Below are positions 58,668 through 64,000 of a DNA stretch of 64,000 bases, in pieces (the first letter of the stretch is position 1; every line of letters begins with the position of its first letter). The stretch is from NCBI RefSeq assembly GCF_001417955.2, contig NZ_LKTM01000112.1, positions 124,001 to 188,000 of the forward strand, in the 5' to 3' direction. Both the position numbers and the translations under genes were made by a program. The notes below the pieces were generated by a model, which saw only the letters and a program-made list of their open reading frames with translations, ran no database searches and was not told the origin of the DNA. The DNA is from Mycobacterium gordonae. GTDB lineage: Bacteria > Actinomycetota > Actinomycetes > Mycobacteriales > Mycobacteriaceae.

Positions 58668-58838
58668 GCATGTAGTAATCTGCTGCGGTCGGGGCGTCTT
58701 GTCAAGCGGGAAGTTCGATCGAACGCGTGGTGTTTGCCTCGGCATCCGCGTCGAGCGCTTCCGGTCCTTTCAGAGAGGTTCACCGAGCACCTTGACGCCG
58801 GAGAACGTGTTGCACATCGTTTGCAAGTAGTAACTTGC
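58668..58838. promoter_or_regulatory. Two matching 16-bp motifs in the PE/NRPS divergent promoter
   Basis: GCATGTAGTAATCTGC (58668-58683) and GCAAGTAGTAACTTGC (58823-58838) share 13 of 16 bases. Both are extended by TT(C/T) before and T after. The second is a perfect inverted repeat (GCAAGT-AGTA-ACTTGC). They flank the 303-bp gap between the PE gene (58591) and the NRPS ATG (58895), as paired operator sites would. Confidence 0.6.
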
Positions 58839-58894
58839 TTGCAGGACGACACCGCGTGGTGTGCCCGTAACGCCAGGTTCGGAGGAGTCAAGGG

Positions 58895-61800
58895 ATGGTG
58901 TTCGTGTCGACCGAAACACCCGAACTCCGGTCCCCTGATGGACAGTGCAAGCGGGATAAGGCCGGACCGCTCACCGATCGCCGCGTCCCCGACGTGATCG
59001 CCGAGTGGGTGCAGCGGCGTCCCGAGGCCATCGCGCTGCGCATGGTCGACCAGGCAAGGACGGAAGTCTGGACCTATCGGCGATTGTGGGAACAGGTCTG
59101 CCGAATCCGGGACAACGCGTTCGGGGATCTGCCGGTGGGATCCCGCGTCGTGATGGCCCAGGCCGGAGACGCGGACTACGTCGCCGGTTTCATCGCCGCG
59201 ATGGATGCCGGGCTGATCCCCGTCCCGCTGTATCTGCCCGCCGCCGACGCGCCCGAGCGCTTCCTGCGACGGGCGCAGCACATTCTGCGGGACTGCGAAC
59301 CGGCGGCCGTCTACACGAGCGCCGGCCTTGCCGAGACGCTCGACGGTGAGGTGCTCCTGGACGGAATCGCGCTGCGGACGCCGGACTCGAGCGTGCGGAT
59401 GGCGCGGCGCGCCCTCGCCCCCGGCGAAGTCGCCTTCCTGCAGTACACCTCGGGCTCTACCGGAGAGCCGAAGGGAATCGTCAACACCCACAAGTCGATG
59501 CTCTGTCAACGCAGGATCGGATTGGCGCTGTGGAATCACCCGGATGACATCCGAACCGTCAGCTGGTTGCCGCTGTATCACGATCTGGGCATCTTCTGGG
59601 GGGTGTTGCTCGCCCTGGCCACCGGTGGGACCGCGACCGTCATCCCGCCCTTCGATTTCGTGCGCAACCCGCGCATCTGGCTGCAGACCGTCCATGAGGT
59701 ACGCGGAAACTGGATCGCCGGACCGGATTTCGCCTACCGGCTCTGCGTCGATGCCTTCGACGAGGCGAGCGCAAAATCTCTGGACCTCAGCTGCCTGCGC
59801 CTGGCCGTCAACGGCGCGGAGCCGGTCCGGCCGGCCACGCTGCGCGATTTCGCGGCGAGGTTTCAGCCGGCGGGCCTGGGGGCCGACGTCATGGCTCCGC
59901 AGTACGGGCTCGCAGAAGCCGGACTGGCGGTATCGGGCACGACGAGTCCCCGGCCATGGGTGCAGGCGAGCTTGGACGCCGAGCAACTCAACCGTGGCCG
60001 TGCAGTCGGGTGCAGCGATGAGCCCGCGGATCGGCGCGCCCGCACCCTGGTCAGTTGCGGCGACAGCACACTGGGTTGGGACGTTCGCATCGTCGATCCG
60101 CACCGGTGCGTTGTCCTGCCGGACGGCACGGTCGGGGAGATCTGGGTCGCCGGCGAGGGCCTGCCGGTAGGATACTGGCGGCGGCCGGACCAGACGGCGG
60201 AAACGTTCGGCGCCAACACCTCTGACGGTGCCGGACCTTTCCTGCGTACGGGCGACGCGGGATTCCGCCGGGATGGCGAGCTGTACATCTGCGGTCGGTA
60301 CCGCGACCTGATCATCGTGGGCGGCGGCAACTACTTCCCGAACGACATCGAGCTGACCGTCGAAGAGGCCGGTTGTGGCGTCGACAACGGCGGGGCGTGT
60401 GCGGTTCAGCCGGAGGCGTCCGCCGGAGAGTGGTGGCTGGTCGCCGAAACGGGCTCTCCGGCGCAAGACCTCGACGACTTGAGCCGTATTCTGCGCCGCC
60501 GGATTCTGGCCGCGCACCAGACCGCACCGGAGCGCGTCGTCTGGGTGCGACAGCGGACGCTGCCCCGGACGACGTCCGGGAAGATCCGGCGACGCAAAAC
60601 GCTCGAGTTACTCGCGGCGGGTGAATTGGATGTCGTGCAACAGGTTTCGGCGAATCCCGTACACCCCGTCGCGGCAACGGAATTGGCGGTGTGCGTCGCG
60701 GACCTACTCGGTATGACGGCGGCTGATCTGGCTGGTGATGCCGATCTGGTTGCACGGGGCCTGACCTCGGTGATGGTCGCGCAGGTCGTGGAATGGTCGG
60801 CGCGGCGGTCGCGACGATTGGACTTCGCCGACCTCTATGCCGGGCCGACTCTGGACAATTGGCAGCAACTTTACGATGACGCCGCACCGATCAGCCCACG
60901 CCAGGCCGGGCCCGAGGGATCGACGACGGCATTACAACGCGCATACTGGGTCGGCCGCGGCGCCGAACAACCACTCGGCGGAGTGGGCTGCCAGACATAC
61001 TTCGAACTGGGCGGCGCGGCCATCGAGCCGGCTCGGCTGGACGCTGCGCTGGACGCACTGGCGCGCCGGCACCCGATGTTGCGCAGCAGGTTTCCCGATG
61101 CCGACCGATTCCACGTCGCGCCGCAGAACATCCACACCCCGTTGCGGACACACGATCTGACCGGTACCACCGACCCCCACCGGCATCTCGCCGAGGTGCG
61201 CGCCCGGCTGCGCACCCACCGGTTCGACATCGAAAGCGGCGACACCTGGCGGGTCGAGCTCACGCGTCTGGATGATCGTTGCATTCTGCACTTCGCCATC
61301 GACCTCATCATCGCCGACCTGACCAGCATCGGCATCTTCCTGCGCGACTTGGCCGCGCTCTACCGCGGTGATGAATTGCCCGGCGCTCCTGCCGCTTTCG
61401 AGGTAGCGGCACGGACGCCATCGCCGACCGGTGACGATGCCGAGTTGTTGCCCGAGGGCCCGCAACTGCCCCGGGTCGAAGAGCGGGACATCGTGTTCCG
61501 GCGGGAGCAACACACGCTGAGCCGCGACTCGATCACGGGCCTGGACGCGGCGTGCCGCGCCCACGGCGTCACCCGGGCCGCAGCCTTCCTCGCCGCGTAC
61601 GCCTTGGTACTGCAACGCTGGAGCACCACACACGACTTCCTGATCAACGTGACGACCTTCGGCCGCCCGCCCGGTGTCGCGGACGTGATCGGTGATTTCA
61701 CCCAGACCCACCTGTACCGGACCGGCGGGCATGCTCGAACCCCTTTCGCCGAGCAGGTGCGCAACGCAAAGCAAGGCCTGCGCGCCGCGCTCGCCGCACC

Positions 61801-64000
61801 CGAATCCACCGATCTGTTGGCGGACCAACTGCGGGCGGGTACCGGGCACAGTGGGATCGCCCCGGTGGTGTTCACCTACGCGGCGGACACCACCGTCCTG
61901 CGGCAGGCCGACGCCGAAACCCTGGGCGCCGTAAGCGAAGTGACGTCGATGACACCGCAGGTGATCATCGACAACCAGGTCGGCGCGCTCGGTGACGGGC
62001 TGATCGTGTCCTGGGATTACCGCGCGGGTTGCTTTCCCGGTGGTGTCGTCACCGACATGTTCGCGGCATACGTCGGGCTGCTGGAGCGCCTCGGCGGCCA
62101 CGACTGGGCCGCCCCGATCCCGATCGGGCTGCCGAAACGTTCAGCCCTGGCCCGGCAACGCCGTAACGCCACGACCGTGCCCGCGCCCCCGGGAGTTCTT
62201 TACCAGGCGTTCCGGGAGCACGCGCAACGCAACCCCGCCGCGATCGCTTTATGTTGGGCCGCTGACGAATTCGTCTCAGGCCCGAACGATGATGATCCGA
62301 TCGCCGCCGCTCACCCGCACCTGACCTACGGTGCACTCGACGAACTGGCACGCCGCGTCGCCGGCGCGCTGGCCGCTCGGCACACGCCGGGCTCGATCAT
62401 CGGAATTCAGCTTCCCAAGGGACCCGCGCAGGTCGTCGCCGTGCTCGGAGTCCTGATGTCCGGCTGCGCCTACCTGCCGGTCGGTGTGGATCAGCCTGGC
62501 GAGCGATTCGCCCGCATCTGCGCACTGTCCGGAATGGCGGGTCTGATCCGGCCGGAAGGCCGGGAGAACGGCGCGACCACTGCGGGCCCGGTCGTGTACG
62601 ACATCGGGTCCATGCTCCGGAGCGCGCCGGCCGAGCCAATCCCGTCGAACCCGCACGACATCGCCTATGTGATCTACACGTCCGGCTCAACCGGTGAACC
62701 CAAAGGTGTTCTCACCTCCCACGCGGCGGCGCTGAACACGATCGTCGACGTGAACCGCCGGAACGAGATCGGCGACGCCGACGTCCTGCTGGCGCTGTCG
62801 GCACTGGATTTCGACCTCAGTGTGTACGACATCTTCGGGCCGCTGAGCCGCGGCGCCCGCGTGGCGACGATCTCCGAGGCGCACCGGCGCGACGCGTTCC
62901 GCTGGAAGGCGCTGATCGCTGAATTCTCGGTGACCGTGTGGAATTCGGTTCCAGCGCTGCTGGATATGCTGTTGATCGCGGTGGGAGGCCAAGCCGCCGC
63001 GCTATCGCCCCTACGCTCGGTGTTCCTCTCCGGCGACTGGATTCCGCTCGACATGCCACCGCGCCTGCACGGCGTCGCCCCGCAGGCGCGGCTGGTCGCG
63101 ATGGGCGGCGCCACCGAGGCCGCGATCTGGTCCAACGAGTTCGTCGTCGCCGACCCGGACCCCGACTGGGTGTCGGTCCCGTACGGATATCCCCTGTCCA
63201 ATCAGGTGTTCCGGGTCGTCGACACCACCGGCGAGGATCGCCCCGACCACGTGGCGGGTGAATTGTGGATCGGTGGAGCGGGCGTCGCGCTCGGCTACCA
63301 GCACGCACCGGCGCTCACCGCCGAGAAGTTCGTGGCGGACGAGGAAGGGCGGCGGTGGTATCGCACGGGCGATCTCGGATGCTATTGGCCCGATGGCACC
63401 CTGGAATTCCTCGGCCGGATCGATGCCCAGGTCAAGATCAACGGCCACCGGGTGGAATGCGGCGAGATCGAGCACGTACTGCGAGGGCACCCGGGAGTCG
63501 GTAGCGCCGTGGTGGTCCCCATCCACGGCAACAGGGCGCTGGGTGCCGTCGTCGTCGCGGAATGCGCTGCCGCGGAACCGAGTTCCGCCGAATTGCGGAC
63601 GCACCTCGAGTCCCGGCTGCCGCAGTACATGGTTCCGAACCTTTTCCTTTTCGGCTCCACGTTGCCGCTCAACGGCAACGGCAAGGTCGATCGCCGCAGA
63701 GCTGCCCAGGAGATCGAAGCCGGCGCGCACGCGGTACCGAGCGGTGCGCTCACCCCGGTGGAACGGCTTGTCGCCGAGGTGTGGTCGGCGGTACTGGACT
63801 CACCGATCACCAGCCGCGACGACAACTTCTTCCGGCGCGGTGGGGACAGCCTGCGGGCAACACAGGTGGCCCTGGAGCTGAAGCGCAAGGGCGTGCACGG
63901 CGCGGACGTCGGGCAACTGCTCAAACGTCAGACGCTGCGCGAGTTCAGCTCGGTATGCGTCACCGGCCCGCCTCCGCACGCTGCGGGCGGCCATTCCCGA
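58895..64000 (+). CDS. Hybrid NRPS: FAAL-ACP-heterocyclization-adenylation-PCP (partial at 3' end)
   Basis: The frame is open for 1702 codons to the window edge. Residues 1-575 form a fatty-acyl-AMP ligase (QYTSGSTGEPKG near 183, SWLPLYHDLGIFWGV, NGAEPVR, GRYRDLIIVGGGNYFPNDIE near 471). An ACP with Ser in GLTSVM follows near 623. From ~670 a cyclization domain has LQRAYWVGRG and DLIIADLTS (DxxxxDxxS, residue ~803) instead of HHxxxDG. The adenylation domain (YTSGSTGEPKGV near 1260, LDFDLSVYDIFG) should pick Cys, Ser or Thr. A PCP has GGDSL near 1650. The product would be an N-acylated thiazoline or oxazoline. GGAGGAG lies seven bases before the ATG. Confidence 0.9.
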   Translation, partial: MVFVSTETPELRSPDGQCKRDKAGPLTDRRVPDVIAEWVQRRPEAIALRMVDQARTEVWTYRRLWEQVCRIRDNAFGDLPVGSRVVMAQAGDADYVAGFIAAMDAGLIPVPLYLPAADAPERFLRRAQHILRDCEPAAVYTSAGLAETLDGEVLLDGIALRTPDSSVRMARRALAPGEVAFLQYTSGSTGEPKGIVNTHKSMLCQRRIGLALWNHPDDIRTVSWLPLYHDLGIFWGVLLALATGGTATVIPPFDFVRNPRIWLQTVHEVRGNWIAGPDFAYRLCVDAFDEASAKSLDLSCLRLAVNGAEPVRPATLRDFAARFQPAGLGADVMAPQYGLAEAGLAVSGTTSPRPWVQASLDAEQLNRGRAVGCSDEPADRRARTLVSCGDSTLGWDVRIVDPHRCVVLPDGTVGEIWVAGEGLPVGYWRRPDQTAETFGANTSDGAGPFLRTGDAGFRRDGELYICGRYRDLIIVGGGNYFPNDIELTVEEAGCGVDNGGACAVQPEASAGEWWLVAETGSPAQDLDDLSRILRRRILAAHQTAPERVVWVRQRTLPRTTSGKIRRRKTLELLAAGELDVVQQVSANPVHPVAATELAVCVADLLGMTAADLAGDADLVARGLTSVMVAQVVEWSARRSRRLDFADLYAGPTLDNWQQLYDDAAPISPRQAGPEGSTTALQRAYWVGRGAEQPLGGVGCQTYFELGGAAIEPARLDAALDALARRHPMLRSRFPDADRFHVAPQNIHTPLRTHDLTGTTDPHRHLAEVRARLRTHRFDIESGDTWRVELTRLDDRCILHFAIDLIIADLTSIGIFLRDLAALYRGDELPGAPAAFEVAARTPSPTGDDAELLPEGPQLPRVEERDIVFRREQHTLSRDSITGLDAACRAHGVTRAAAFLAAYALVLQRWSTTHDFLINVTTFGRPPGVADVIGDFTQTHLYRTGGHARTPFAEQVRNAKQGLRAALAAPESTDLLADQLRAGTGHSGIAPVVFTYAADTTVLRQADAETLGAVSEVTSMTPQVIIDNQVGALGDGLIVSWDYRAGCFPGGVVTDMFAAYVGLLERLGGHDWAAPIPIGLPKRSALARQRRNATTVPAPPGVLYQAFREHAQRNPAAIALCWAADEFVSGPNDDDPIAAAHPHLTYGALDELARRVAGALAARHTPGSIIGIQLPKGPAQVVAVLGVLMSGCAYLPVGVDQPGERFARICALSGMAGLIRPEGRENGATTAGPVVYDIGSMLRSAPAEPIPSNPHDIAYVIYTSGSTGEPKGVLTSHAAALNTIVDVNRRNEIGDADVLLALSALDFDLSVYDIFGPLSRGARVATISEAHRRDAFRWKALIAEFSVTVWNSVPALLDMLLIAVGGQAAALSPLRSVFLSGDWIPLDMPPRLHGVAPQARLVAMGGATEAAIWSNEFVVADPDPDWVSVPYGYPLSNQVFRVVDTTGEDRPDHVAGELWIGGAGVALGYQHAPALTAEKFVADEEGRRWYRTGDLGCYWPDGTLEFLGRIDAQVKINGHRVECGEIEHVLRGHPGVGSAVVVPIHGNRALGAVVVAECAAAEPSSAELRTHLESRLPQYMVPNLFLFGSTLPLNGNGKVDRRRAAQEIEAGAHAVPSGALTPVERLVAEVWSAVLDSPITSRDDNFFRRGGDSLRATQVALELKRKGVHGADVGQLLKRQTLREFSSVCVTGPPPHAAGGHSR

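Noticed and set aside
57368..60517. 1049-codon open frame on the minus strand across the PE gene and the NRPS start
   Set aside because: Only the last 408 codons carry PE protein features. The rest is opposite the FAAL domain and has no domain signal; high GC leaves antisense frames open.

Overview
The window is high-GC actinobacterial DNA from a mycobacterium, most likely a slow-growing non-tuberculous species. The evidence is a full Mce/YrbE operon, PE and PPE proteins (one PPE of the PPW subfamily), an LdtMt2-type L,D-transpeptidase, and a block whose gene order follows M. tuberculosis Rv2511 to Rv2498c (from memory of that genome). The species cannot be named from the sequence. I saw no transposase, phage gene or CRISPR array.

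Layout. 1-1334: 5'-complete part of a DUF3556 membrane protein. 1773-4452: three-gene ABC importer of the nitrate/sulfonate/bicarbonate class. 4454-5939: PlsC-like acyltransferase divergent from a TetR regulator, with a palindromic operator between them. 5920-12304 (minus strand): a tightly packed six-gene operon with three core enzymes of mycosporine-like amino acid (MAA) biosynthesis (mysA-, mysC- and mysD-like), plus a HAD-fold protein lacking its catalytic aspartates, an Fe(II)/2-oxoglutarate oxygenase and an FAD oxidoreductase. No mysB methyltransferase is present. A TetR gene and a DUF2236 oxygenase diverge from it. 14034-16907: a TPR protein whose ATG follows the CCA end of tRNA-Lys by one base, then LdtMt2. 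17009-28304: a ten-gene mce operon with a divergent TetR regulator.

28405-43956: tRNA-His, orn, a HerA-like ATPase, an SDR, an MFS permease, an MmpS-like protein, the TetR regulator BkaR, fadD35, and the leucine/branched-chain acid operon scoA-scoB-accD1-accA1-fadE19-itaconyl-CoA hydratase-citE. A class III nucleotide cyclase is translationally coupled to the end of this operon. Matching 16-bp inverted repeats precede fadD35 and scoA and are probable BkaR operators. A 31-codon ORF made of two in-frame copies of a 30-bp repeat bridges scoA and scoB.

44738-49644: a membrane protein, a PucR regulator, a Baeyer-Villiger monooxygenase and a DoxX protein, with a perfect operator-like palindrome in the divergent promoter. 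49665-64000: a PE lipase/PPE pair, a heterodimeric ABC exporter, a TcmP-like methyltransferase, a PE protein and the start of a large NRPS with domains FAAL-ACP-Cy-A-PCP. This looks like a lipopeptide or metallophore locus, and it continues past the window edge.

The most novel element is the methyltransferase-less MAA-like operon at 5.9-12.3 kb. It should make a UV-absorbing or antioxidant cyclohexenimine-type small molecule of unknown final structure.
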